Shown here: positions 18,000-25,825 of the stretch, piece after piece
Numbering within the stretch: position 1 is the first letter of the stretch
Layout of the letters: each line of letters starts with the position of its first letter
Origin: Glutamicibacter ardleyensis
Lineage (GTDB): Bacteria; Actinomycetota; Actinomycetes; Actinomycetales; Micrococcaceae
Assembly: GCF_014644555.1 (NCBI RefSeq)
Contig: NZ_BMKX01000013.1
Location: 1 to 64,000 of the forward strand
Reading direction: 5' to 3'
DNA length: 64,000 nt
Made by a program: the position numbers and the translations under genes
The notes under the pieces: generated by a model
Database searches by the model: none
What the model saw: the letters and a program-made list of their open reading frames with translations, nothing else
Told to the model about the DNA's origin: nothing

Positions 18000-19222
18000 T
18001 GAAACGCTCCAAACGCCGGGGACTCTTCACTGTCCTGGGGCTGGTCAGTGTGCTGCTGTTCGGTATGGTCTTCGGCGGGATCCTCCTGCTGGGGGACAGT
18101 CCGGGCAGCGAGGTCGACACCGAAACTGACTGCTCGCCTGACAGTGCGGTGCCGAAAGAAATCAACGTCAAGAACCTGCCGACCACCGAGGTCGGATCCT
18201 ACAACAAGCAGCAGCTGACCAACGCCGCGGTCATCATCAACGAAGCCAAGTCAGCAGACGTCCAGCAGCAAGGGGCCATCATCGGACTGATGACGGCCAT
18301 CCAGGAAAGCTCGTTGAAAATACTGGCCAATGACGGGAGGTGGCAGTACCCGCAAGGAACGCAGGTCATGACCGAAGCCGAATGGGGGCAAGCGCGCAAA
18401 GTCGTCCTCGAATCCCTGGAGCTTCCACACCAGGGAGTGGGGCACGCCTGGGATGCGCTGAGCCTCATGCAGCAGCGGCCCAGCGCTGGCTGGGGGACCG
18501 TCGAGCAGATCATGGACCCCTCCTACGCAGCCAGCACCTTCTTCGACAGGCTGAAAAAAGTTCCCGGCTGGCAGTCCCTGCCTTACGAACTGGCCGCTGA
18601 AAAAGTCCAAGTCTCAGGACTGCCAGATAACTATGCAGACCAACGCTCCGATGCGGAACTGCTCTATGCCGCGCTGCAAGGAGCCACCGTCGAAGTCTCT
18701 GAAGACGACGAGGAAGAGTATGCCCAGTGCAAGGACGGGGGAGACACCAGAAATCCGGACTCAGGGGATTCCTACGAGGGTCCGAAGAGCAATTCCGGAT
18801 GGGTGTTCCCCGTGGAGAGCATCTCGAAAATCCAGTACAACTACGGCGAAAACCGTGGGTTGTGGCCCCACGCTGGAGAGGATTTCAGCGCGCCGAAAGA
18901 CACACCCATCTATGCTGCTGCCGATGGCCAGGTCATCCGGGCCAGCTGCTCGGACCTGGTGACCGGGCGCTCTCCGTGCCAGATCCAGATCGACCACGGA
19001 ACAATCGACGGACAGAGGATCAGCACCTTCTATGTGCACATGTTCGAGAACGGAGTGCTCGCCCACGTCGGAGACGAAGTCAAAGCCGGAGAGCAGATCG
19101 CCAAGGTCGGAACCAACGGCAACTCCACCGGCTACCACCTGCACTTCGAAGTCTGGGAAGGCAAAGCAGACACCAACCCGGTCGAATTCCTCAAAGAACA
19201 AGGGGTAAGCATCCCCGGTTGA
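17999..19222 (+). CDS. Transfer-associated M23 endopeptidase with N-terminal hydrolase-like domain
   Basis: A 407-residue membrane-anchored cell-wall hydrolase (hydrophobic anchor at residues about 8-30). Residues about 80-235 resemble the soluble domain seen in actinobacterial conjugation hydrolases (AIQESSLK, WQYPQGT, PSYAASTFFDRL). Residues about 270-400 form an M23/LytM peptidase with metal ligands in PHAGEDFSAP (near 290) and HLHFEV (near 380). It would locally open peptidoglycan for the transfer channel, the VirB1-like role. The ATG overlaps the lipoprotein stop codon. Confidence 0.9.
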   Translation: MKRSKRRGLFTVLGLVSVLLFGMVFGGILLLGDSPGSEVDTETDCSPDSAVPKEINVKNLPTTEVGSYNKQQLTNAAVIINEAKSADVQQQGAIIGLMTAIQESSLKILANDGRWQYPQGTQVMTEAEWGQARKVVLESLELPHQGVGHAWDALSLMQQRPSAGWGTVEQIMDPSYAASTFFDRLKKVPGWQSLPYELAAEKVQVSGLPDNYADQRSDAELLYAALQGATVEVSEDDEEEYAQCKDGGDTRNPDSGDSYEGPKSNSGWVFPVESISKIQYNYGENRGLWPHAGEDFSAPKDTPIYAAADGQVIRASCSDLVTGRSPCQIQIDHGTIDGQRISTFYVHMFENGVLAHVGDEVKAGEQIAKVGTNGNSTGYHLHFEVWEGKADTNPVEFLKEQGVSIPG

Positions 19223-19255
19223 GGAATCCAATGCGCTTGTTGCTAGGCTCGAACG

Positions 19256-19819
19256 GTGGAAAAATACGCCAAGTTCATCAGCCATATTGCCTCACCACCA
19301 GCGGTCGTCACCCTCGTCCTGCTGAGCACCCCACTGCGGTACCCGGGCGTCGCGTGGCCGCCGACCTTGCTGGCCACCTTCTTTGCCGGCCTGGTGCCCT
19401 GGGCGGCGCTGATCTGGATGCGGCTGCGCGGACGGGTCACCGACGTGCACGTCACCGAACGCCGCCAACGCTGGCCGATCCTGCTGATCACCCTGGTTTC
19501 AATCCTTGGCGGCATCGCCGTACTGCTGGCAATCTCCGCACCAACCCAGATCCTAGTGGAAGTACTGTTCATGCTTGCCGGGCTGCTGATCGTCGGCCTG
19601 GTGAACCTGGTCTGGAAGCTGTCCATCCACGCAGCCCTGACTACTTTCGCGGCCTTGCATTGCCTGCTGGATCTGCCGGCAGGAGCGCAGATCGCGGTCG
19701 CCTTCATCGTACTGGTGGGATGGGCAAGAATCCGCGCCGGTCACCACACTCCCACCCAAGTCATGGCAGGAACTCTCATCGGCACGCTGGTGAGTCTAGG
19801 AGACTTTCTGGTGGTGTAA
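19256..19819 (+). CDS. PAP2-superfamily membrane phosphatase
   Basis: A 187-residue protein with about five or six membrane segments. PAP2-type motifs are visible in KLSIHA (near residue 121) and RIRAGHHTPTQV (near 160), the histidine-containing motifs of type 2 phosphatidic acid phosphatases. Likely substrates are lipid phosphates or diphosphates, not determinable here. It starts with GTG 34 bases after the M23 gene, so it may be read from the same transcript. Its 3' end overlaps the convergent membrane gene by 24 bases. Confidence 0.8.
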   Translation: MEKYAKFISHIASPPAVVTLVLLSTPLRYPGVAWPPTLLATFFAGLVPWAALIWMRLRGRVTDVHVTERRQRWPILLITLVSILGGIAVLLAISAPTQILVEVLFMLAGLLIVGLVNLVWKLSIHAALTTFAALHCLLDLPAGAQIAVAFIVLVGWARIRAGHHTPTQVMAGTLIGTLVSLGDFLVV

Positions 19820-20548
19820 GCGTGGGGATGGCTGGAGTTCGCGGCGATGTGTCAGCAAAGCAGAGATCCACGCCAGAACAAGACCTGTGAGAACACAGAG
19901 CATCGCTGGATAGACAATCAAATCGGTCAGCCAGTCCAGCTGCCGGTTCGACAGCTCCACCAGATGGCCGATCGGTGCAACGACGCCGAAGGCAAAGCCA
20001 ACCGACATCAGCTTCTTCGAGTAATACGGCACCCGGTACACCGAAGGCGTTGTCGCCTGCACCAGTGGTTTCACCAGCATGGACGAAACCACCGCCGGAT
20101 AAAGGTAGAGGGACAGCTTATAAAGCACAACGGCCGTTTCGGTATCCCTGAAGTCATCCAGCCCCATGCTCGAATACGAAAGATCCGCCGCGAAGAACAA
20201 CACGGTCATCAGTGCCACGCATAATGGCAGTCCGGCAGCTGAGAAGCGGCGGATCTTGGTTGCGACATCGCACCGGCCGATACTGAGGGCAATCTGGACC
20301 CCGGCGGCCAAGAACACGAAGTTGATGCAAAAATGCGAGACGAGATTCGCTAAATTAATGGAGCCGAGCAGGCGATCAATTGTGAGGTAGATCGGTTCCA
20401 CTGCAAGCCATAAGCCGATGCTCATGCCCAGATGAGTAAGCCATAACCAGAGGTTGCCTGTGCCTTGAATCAGGCGGGGAAGCCTCAACCCAAGTGCCAG
20501 AGTGAACGCGCTTGCTAAGATCATTGCTGCCCAGGAAGAAAAAACCAT
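19796..20548 (-). CDS. Polytopic membrane protein, MAB_1171c-like
   Basis: A 250-residue protein with about seven membrane segments across its length. The segment IDRLLGSINLANLVSH is like that of the actinobacterial MAB_1171c putative transporter family, although those are usually longer. It is encoded six bases after a helix-turn-helix gene, a pairing commonly seen for that family. The substrate, if any, is unknown. It starts with ATG and ends within the convergent PAP2 gene. Confidence 0.6.
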   Translation of the reverse strand: MVFSSWAAMILASAFTLALGLRLPRLIQGTGNLWLWLTHLGMSIGLWLAVEPIYLTIDRLLGSINLANLVSHFCINFVFLAAGVQIALSIGRCDVATKIRRFSAAGLPLCVALMTVLFFAADLSYSSMGLDDFRDTETAVVLYKLSLYLYPAVVSSMLVKPLVQATTPSVYRVPYYSKKLMSVGFAFGVVAPIGHLVELSNRQLDWLTDLIVYPAMLCVLTGLVLAWISALLTHRRELQPSPRLHHQKVS

Positions 20549-20554
20549 AGGCTT

Positions 20555-21247
20555 TTAGCCTAGATGATTCTCAAATGTCTCCAAATTGCGTACCTGTTTT
20601 CCCACCTCGCGCAGGCGTTTCTCCGATTCGGCAAGTAACTGCCCCAAAGGTAATGTGTTGAGCCAGCGGGAACGGCACTCTGGCTCCCATCCTGCCTCAG
20701 CACCAGTGAGTACACCTGACACCACCAGAGCGGATGCTAAAGGGAAATTGGCATATTTGGCGATTTCGAGAGCCACATCTTCTCGTAACCGGCTGCGCAG
20801 CATCTTCCACAAGGTTGGCTGCGCGACGCCCAGCTGCAGTTGGATATGGGCTCGAAGATTTCCATCGTCGGCGCAATCAAACCAATGCAACGCCAAATGA
20901 TCGTAAGATTCCTCGCCGAGTTCAGCCTCGTTGACTGTCTCTGAGTTTAAACGATGAACTGTTCCCTGCAAAAGGCCTGCCGTGGGAATGAACGCTGCTA
21001 TTTCGTTTGCGGCGGGCGCGGAGGTGGTGATGTTTGCGAATTCCCGAAACTGGGTTAGCTCGTCCAAAGGATCCAAGCCGAGGCCCCGTGCAATGGCTGT
21101 AATGGTTGAAGGCGCCACATTGCCACTGCTGACCTGCTGGGTGACTCGCAGCCGCGGAAGTTCAGCTAACTGGGCAAGGCGCACCAAACCAGTGCCTGGT
21201 GCTACTACATCCAGCCACGATTGAACTTCTGCCCGGTCTAGTTTCAC
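20555..21247 (-). CDS. Helix-turn-helix (XRE-like) regulator
   Basis: A 230-residue protein whose first 65 residues look like a divergent XRE-type helix-turn-helix (VTQQVSSGNVAPSTITAIARGLGL). The remainder is a helical domain of unknown function. It sits directly upstream of the polytopic membrane gene with a six-base gap and so probably shares an operon with it. It may regulate that gene or the divergent secreted-protein locus starting at 21608; neither is shown by the sequence. Confidence 0.65.
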   Translation of the reverse strand: MKLDRAEVQSWLDVVAPGTGLVRLAQLAELPRLRVTQQVSSGNVAPSTITAIARGLGLDPLDELTQFREFANITTSAPAANEIAAFIPTAGLLQGTVHRLNSETVNEAELGEESYDHLALHWFDCADDGNLRAHIQLQLGVAQPTLWKMLRSRLREDVALEIAKYANFPLASALVVSGVLTGAEAGWEPECRSRWLNTLPLGQLLAESEKRLREVGKQVRNLETFENHLG

Positions 21248-21607
21248 CTGCTACCCCACCGAACTGCTGGGTGAGCAAAAAACCAGCGCAACCAGCGAAG
21301 AAAAAAGTTCCACATTTGTCCTAACTTATCGTGAACTGACAGACCTTTCGCTCAAATCTCGCGAAGCAACAAGACACAATTCGGCCACGAATTTTTGTGC
21401 TTGCAACCAAAATATTAGGCAGACAGACTTTTGCCTTATAGTCGAACCAAATTTCAACTAACCAGGAGCGAGTCTATTAAAAGGTGAACCCTATATTTAT
21501 CGGATATTTATTAAGGGGTCCGATAATCATGTTTCACGATCGCAACGGTTTGGTAACAAAAAATGAAAAAACTGTTCAACGAGCAAAATTTCAGTAAGTA
21601 TTATTGA
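21248..21607. other. AT-rich divergent intergenic region with hairpin
   Basis: A 360-bp gap between the HTH gene (minus) and the secreted-protein gene (plus), clearly richer in A+T than the flanking transfer genes. It holds a perfect 8-bp inverted repeat TTATCGGA (21497-21504) / TCCGATAA (21519-21526) with a 14-base loop and a TATAGT hexamer near 21436, which could be promoter and leader or operator elements for the rightward gene. Confidence 0.5.
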
Positions 21608-22375
21608 ATGAATTACACACAAGCAGTCGGGAAAAAGCGGCTCCCTAGAAAAATTATGGCTTTCTGTCTTGCCATTACCCTGTCCTTGGTATTTTTGGGA
21701 CTTTCGCCCTACAAAGCAGATGCTGCTTGGATCGGAAATATTACTAATGTTACAAGCGTTAGTTGGGTTCCCCATAAGAAGCAAATAAAGATTCAGTATA
21801 ATAACGCTCGCGAAGTTCCGAAACAAGTTGGTCTACACGCAGATGTTGGCTTTGCTATCTCGTCACGAGGCCCTAGCTTAGGAAGTAAAAGTCTTGATCG
21901 CGGTAAGGGATCACATGTTGAATATATGTCGGTTAAACCTTGGACAGCAGTCGCCAGCGTCAAGATCTCCATCCCTCGGCTAAGTAGCGTTTCATACAAC
22001 GTGCTCATGGCACCTGCAGCCCACACCACGAAAAAAACCGTCAGCGCCGCGGAAGCTGTAGGAACCGCCGTCGTTATGCACGTTCCAGGGATTATCCTGA
22101 CCTTCGCTCCACAATCGCGCTGGATAAAAGCCGTAGGTGCGACAGTGCTGGGTTGGTCAGTCTTCAAAGATGTTAAATCGTCGTTGACCGGAACGAGTTC
22201 AAAGAAGTGTCCTAAACTTGCTAAGGGCCAAGTCATTACCACCAAATCATGGTTTACACAGTCCGGGAATAAGGTTCGGCACCACACAACTACGAAGGTG
22301 TGGACAAACACTAGCAATTACAATAAGGGCAACACCCCGGCCTGTACGGTAAGCTCTTCTTACGTCTACGCGTAG
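21608..22375 (+). CDS. Secreted protein of unknown function, AT-rich
   Basis: A 255-residue basic protein. Residues 1-40 form a signal peptide (KKRLPRK, hydrophobic core, ADA cleavage motif). The mature part contains a hydrophobic stretch near 160-190 and a Thr/Ser/Lys-rich C-terminus with two cysteines (near 200 and 248). I do not recognise the family. Base composition is lower in G+C than neighbouring genes, which points to transfer from another source. It is followed after 26 bases by a small membrane-protein gene. A toxin/immunity or bacteriocin-like relationship is possible but unsupported by any motif. No strong ribosome binding site precedes the ATG. Confidence 0.65.
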   Translation: MNYTQAVGKKRLPRKIMAFCLAITLSLVFLGLSPYKADAAWIGNITNVTSVSWVPHKKQIKIQYNNAREVPKQVGLHADVGFAISSRGPSLGSKSLDRGKGSHVEYMSVKPWTAVASVKISIPRLSSVSYNVLMAPAAHTTKKTVSAAEAVGTAVVMHVPGIILTFAPQSRWIKAVGATVLGWSVFKDVKSSLTGTSSKKCPKLAKGQVITTKSWFTQSGNKVRHHTTTKVWTNTSNYNKGNTPACTVSSSYVYA

Positions 22376-22401
22376 TAAAAGAATAGTTCGAGGCACTCAA
22401 T

Positions 22402-22665
22402 ATGAAAAAGTTTTCCCCTCTACTTGGCGCGCTCGTCGGTTTTTCTGCCGGATATTTTAGTTGGTTAGAACTTTTTCAAGCTTTTGAGAGTTCGATAGGG
22501 CAGAGTATGCTCACCATGCTCCTTGGATCGAATGAATTTGTAACGCTACTCGCCGTCGGAGCGACGGCTCTTATCCTCGGACTAACATTTGCGGGGGCCG
22601 CAGGTGCAAAAATGCTGGCCTCGGCGTTTGAGAAGATGAAGAAGTCACAATCCACGGTGCATTAG
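22402..22665 (+). CDS. Small membrane protein
   Basis: An 87-residue protein with two hydrophobic segments (residues about 5-25 and 45-72) and a lysine-rich C-terminus. It follows the secreted-protein gene by 26 bases and precedes a strong terminator, so the two form a short operon. The small two-segment form is compatible with an immunity or anchoring partner for the secreted protein, but no family is recognised. Confidence 0.6.
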   Translation: MKKFSPLLGALVGFSAGYFSWLELFQAFESSIGQSMLTMLLGSNEFVTLLAVGATALILGLTFAGAAGAKMLASAFEKMKKSQSTVH

Positions 22666-22691
22666 GAATCATAAAAGGCGGATTAAACGGT

Positions 22692-22723
22692 GAACCCGAC
22701 TGCATAGGAAGGCAGTCGGGTTC
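22692..22723 (+). terminator. Rho-independent terminator after the secreted/membrane pair
   Basis: GAACCCGACTGC (22692-22703) pairs perfectly with 22712-22723 around an eight-base loop, followed by GGTTTGTTT. Confidence 0.85.
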
Positions 22724-22739
22724 GGTTTGTTTCCAAGGA

Positions 22740-23376
22740 AATGAAGTTAGTTTATTCTCTCTTGCGCAGCTTAGGCATGCTTCTCTAGGAATTGGGTTCT
22801 GAGTAAGTTCTGCCCGAAAGTTCACGCTAAGGCGTTCGCAACCTGTGGAATGGGTTCCAGGGGCAGTTGATTTTCTAAGTGATGTGCAGGCCGTGGGATT
22901 CAGCATATTCCCCGACTAGACATTCGCAGTGTACCTTGACCGCTTCTGTTAGTTAGACGATGCCGACTTGTCAGTGGTTGGTCGCCACTGGTAACGCACA
23001 ACCACTCCTAGACCCGTACCTGTCACTGTCGAAAGATACGACGTGCAGCTCTCACCGTTTGCCCGACGCAGCGGAAGCGTGACGTTGGGCATTTCACTAT
23101 TTAACAAGCCCCGTCTCCGCCAGGATCGACACCGACATGTCGTTAGCGTGAATTTCCGTACCGATCTTTCTTAAACCTCTAGGCTGAGCGGAGTGCCGCA
23201 ATGTTGAGGAGCCATGCTGAACTTTGTCGACCTCTTGGAGCAATGGTTGAAGCAAGTTTCCGCAACCACTTTCACTCCCGTTGTTCAAAAGCCGATAATT
23301 TTGATTACGTAAAGCAGGCTTTACTTCATTCGGCTTAGTCAGATTTAGCGCGCTATAGGACCACAGCGTATGCGTA
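22740..23376. other. Non-coding stretch
   Basis: About 640 bases with no supported gene. Short open frames exist on both strands but lack ribosome binding sites and recognisable content. A small stem CAGTGG/CCACTG lies near 22975-22995. It may be decayed DNA. Confidence 0.5.
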
Positions 23377-23943
23377 TTAGCTATCTGCTTTCTTGGACCA
23401 ATGCTCCATGAGCTTTTGCTGGGCTTGTCGCTCTGTGAGTTCCGCGATTTCCTGCGGTTGAAGATGCAGTTGCTCTTTCAATGCAACTTCCATCCATTCG
23501 GGGAGTACTGATTCCCGGGATGGTTCGGCGGTTACCTGAACCGATTCATACAGCCTGCCCAATTGGGTGATAACGTCTTTGAGCGGTCGGATTTTTGGGT
23601 CATTGCCCATCCGAGCGACCCGTGAAGTCAGTTCATCGTAAACTTCGCCATCCGAACGAGCTCCCACCGCCCACACCTCGGAAATATCAAGCACCGGAAT
23701 GCCAGAAGAATCTTCGGTAATGCGCCAGACGATTCTCCAGTCCCTGTCTCCGACCACTAGTTTACGAAAACCTACCAAAGCACCCAGAAGAGGTTCGCCG
23801 GCAGTAGACGATTTTTCCAGAAGCAACATTTTTTTGAAAACTGCACGCAGAATACTGGGATCTTTTTTGTGTATTCGATATAGATCGCCAACTGCGTCTT
23901 CGGTCAGCCGGACGATGCACAAGCGCTGCTGAGGTTGGTTCAC
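23377..23943 (-). CDS. RelE/ParE-type toxin with long C-terminal extension
   Basis: A 188-residue protein. Residues about 1-95 match RelE/ParE toxins: an alternating charged strand-helix start (RLTEDAVGDLYRIHKKDP), then FRKLVVGDRDWRIVWRI and VLDISEVWAVGARSDGEVYDEL. Typical RelE toxins are about 90-110 residues, so the last 80 residues (Glu/Gln-rich, helical) are an extra domain. Such toxins cleave mRNA at the ribosome or poison gyrase; which applies here is not clear. The GTG start overlaps the antitoxin stop (GTGA), as usual for these operons. Confidence 0.85.
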   Translation of the reverse strand: MNQPQQRLCIVRLTEDAVGDLYRIHKKDPSILRAVFKKMLLLEKSSTAGEPLLGALVGFRKLVVGDRDWRIVWRITEDSSGIPVLDISEVWAVGARSDGEVYDELTSRVARMGNDPKIRPLKDVITQLGRLYESVQVTAEPSRESVLPEWMEVALKEQLHLQPQEIAELTERQAQQKLMEHWSKKADS

Positions 23944-24254
23944 GAAGTCTCAGTCTCAGTCTCAGTCTCTTGAGCGTTTTCCTCTTCAAGTGTTTTGCGG
24001 TCCAAATTGAAGAATTCCATAGCGCGGTCCAGATCAGTGCGCACACCGCTATCGGTGGCGAAACGTGCCATGACCAAGGCGGCATCGCGAAGTGTCTCCC
24101 GGTCGTGTCGCAATTCAGCGATCTCCCTAGCCGAGACGACTTCTGCAACGATTTTTCCGTGACGCGACAGAGGGATCTCGCGGCCTTTTTCTGCCGCAGC
24201 AACAAGAGCTGAAAGCCCTGTCCGGGATGCTTCTGTGATGCTGAGAGTAGTCAT
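23940..24254 (-). CDS. Phd/YefM-type antitoxin
   Basis: A 104-residue protein. Residues 1-45 match the Phd/YefM fold (SITEASRTGLSALVAAAEKG, IPLSRHGKIVAEVVS), which dimerises and binds the operon operator. The C-terminus should neutralise the RelE-like toxin and ends in an alternating Glu-Thr run encoded by a hexanucleotide repeat. It precedes the toxin gene with a four-base overlap. A near-consensus promoter ends seven bases before the ATG, so the transcript is predicted to be leaderless, and a perfect 16-bp palindrome over the -10 box is the likely autorepression operator. Confidence 0.85.
   Translation of the reverse strand: MTTLSITEASRTGLSALVAAAEKGREIPLSRHGKIVAEVVSAREIAELRHDRETLRDAALVMARFATDSGVRTDLDRAMEFFNLDRKTLEEENAQETETETETS
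23946..23969 (-). repeat. Hexanucleotide tandem repeat in the antitoxin C-terminus
   Basis: AGTCTC is repeated four times without interruption (plus-strand reading), encoding the Glu-Thr repeat at the antitoxin tail. Copy-number change would keep the frame but alter tail length. Confidence 0.85.
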
Positions 24255-24257
24255 ATA

Positions 24258-24289
24258 AAAACTATATAGTTTTCTACATAGATTCTCAA
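24258..24289 (-). promoter_or_regulatory. Toxin-antitoxin promoter and palindromic operator
   Basis: On the minus strand a -35 box TTGAGA (24289-24284) is followed after exactly 17 bases by a -10 box TATAGT (24266-24261). The palindrome AAAACTATATAGTTTT (24258-24273) covers the -10 box. The A of the antitoxin ATG lies seven bases after the -10 box, about where transcription should begin, so no 5' leader or ribosome binding site is expected. Leaderless mRNAs are common in actinobacteria. Confidence 0.8.
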
Positions 24290-24535
24290 CCTGTTATTGG
24301 AAGGAAGATATTTTTGAGTCGTCATAAGGGCGGCACAGGCCATGCTGGCATGCGTCGGAGAATCACTGCTTGCTCCGCTTTGAATTCTCTTTGAAAATTT
24401 GAAGATCGAATGCGAAATATGTGTCTGAGCCTTAGCATGAGAGGTAGGTTCTGTGGTTGACCGAAGAGCGTGGGGACGTTCCAAAAGGCAAACTGCTTGA
24501 GTGAAAACACGGTGGTTTGCGTTGAGGCCGCGATT

Positions 24536-24569
24536 AGGAACCTCATCACGAATTCGTGGTGAGGTTCCT
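24536..24569 (+). terminator. Strong hairpin, possible bidirectional terminator
   Basis: Arms 24536-24552 and 24553-24569 pair at 16 of 17 positions as a near-perfect 34-base palindrome centred on GAATTC, followed on the plus strand by TTTAATTCTTAT. No supported gene ends just before it on the plus strand; on the minus strand a small open frame ends at 24577. Confidence 0.6.
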
Positions 24570-24576
24570 TTAATTC

Positions 24577-24828
24577 TTATTCGCATGCCCGAGCCCAGAA
24601 TCGTTTGTTTTTATTAGCAACGCCACCCGCTTCAAGGCTTACCCCGGTAAAGCCTTGTTTCATGATCCTTGAGAGCACATCGTGTGCCGTTAGATCGTTG
24701 ACTGTAGTCCATCGGTCCATCCCGTTGGGAAGAAGGACGGGACACTGTGGAACCCTCGGGCCGCCATGCTGCCTGAACTCGAAAGGTTCTATTTGCGCTT
24801 TGCAGGAAGCGCTCTTGAGCCGTTGCAA
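24577..24828 (-). CDS. Small hypothetical protein, weak support
   Basis: An 83-residue open frame with a moderately protein-like composition (GMDRWTTVNDLTAHDVLSRI, then GFTGVSLEAGG). I recognise no family and see no clear ribosome binding site. Support comes only from the hairpin immediately after its stop and the absence of any better frame in 24570-25010. It may be a remnant of a longer gene. Confidence 0.3.
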   Translation of the reverse strand: MQRLKSASCKAQIEPFEFRQHGGPRVPQCPVLLPNGMDRWTTVNDLTAHDVLSRIMKQGFTGVSLEAGGVANKNKRFWARACE

Positions 24829-25010
24829 GGATTTTCCGATTCTTCATTACCTGGGAATACTTCACGTTGATTCTTGCGGGCCTTCTTTTGATCTCTCCAC
24901 CGGCAGCCGGGAAGCATTCCAAATGACGTTTCATCCCTTATCAGAGTTTGCTTTTCCCACGCCTTGGATCAGACTTAGCAGACACCATCATTTTGATATA
25001 AGGAGGAACT

Positions 25011-25424
25011 ATGGGCGGACTGCAAGGATGGCACTTACTTCTGCTACTTTTCATTGCTGCGATAGTCATTGTAGTAATCGTTGTCGCAGTAACATCCAGC
25101 ACTAAAGCTTCCCAGCGCAATTCCCGGCAGGTAGGCCCACATGGAGAACCCTTACTCGGTGCCCAAGTTGGGTACAACATGGAGGGTCAACCGATCTATC
25201 AGCAGAGCTCGCCGCCGAGCACAAATGTCTTTGCGATTCTTGCCCTTATCCTCGGACTAGTGACGGGATTTTTCGGTATCATCTTCGGGCATATCGCACT
25301 CAGCCAGATAAAGAAGACAGGTCAACCGGGGCGCGGCATGGCTCTAGCCGGGCTGATCATCGGTTATGTCTGGCTGGCATTCTGGGTTGTTCTGATACTC
25401 GGATCTCTAGCTACACACAGCTAA
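25011..25424 (+). CDS. DUF4190 membrane protein
   Basis: A 137-residue protein with one N-terminal membrane segment (residues about 7-27), a polar linker with a YNMEGQPIYQQ stretch, and a C-terminal DUF4190 domain of two membrane segments: LALILGLVTGFFGIIFGHIA, then GRGMALAGLIIGY. The glycine pattern is characteristic of the family. Its function is unknown; DUF4190 proteins are common membrane proteins in actinobacteria. A strong AAGGAGGAACT ribosome binding site precedes the ATG. Confidence 0.85.
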   Translation: MGGLQGWHLLLLLFIAAIVIVVIVVAVTSSTKASQRNSRQVGPHGEPLLGAQVGYNMEGQPIYQQSSPPSTNVFAILALILGLVTGFFGIIFGHIALSQIKKTGQPGRGMALAGLIIGYVWLAFWVVLILGSLATHS

Positions 25425-25674
25425 TAAGCAAAGTTTGTACCTGAAGACCCCCTTTTTTGTACGGTTCGCACCGGTTTGTTTCGAAATGTGAGCCTGTTAA
25501 GTAGGTCTATACCGCTTGGTGACACCCCGCATATTGTCTCTAAGCGGTACGGACCCCATTCCAGATGTTTATTGCTCTGTGAACTATCGCGATATGTGAG
25601 TATTCGCAGCGGCTCCTGTCCCCCTTGATTTTGAGCCGATAACCTCCGTTATGTCAAGTTAAGGCTTTTGTATT
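25425..25674. other. Non-coding flank of the insertion sequence
   Basis: About 250 bases with no open frame of interest, ending at the target duplication of the IS21-family element. Confidence 0.5.
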
Positions 25675-25825
25675 GTCAGATGTCAGATAGCCGTTGAAGG
25701 TACTCAAGGTCCACGCATCCGGTATTCCCATTCCATCAACAGGGTACTGCTACACCAAGTTCTATGTTCCTCTAGATTCAGCGCACCACACCCGGTGGGG
25801 CGCTGAAACTATTTAAGGAGGAACG

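Noticed and set aside
18727-19890. 387-codon plus-strand frame overlapping the M23 and PAP2 genes
   Set aside because: It is Arg/His/Pro-rich, out of phase with both recognised genes, and crosses their boundary without any signal.
22740-23376. Small minus-strand frame at 23097-23288
   Set aside because: It has no ribosome binding site, no family resemblance and an unusual composition; treated as chance.
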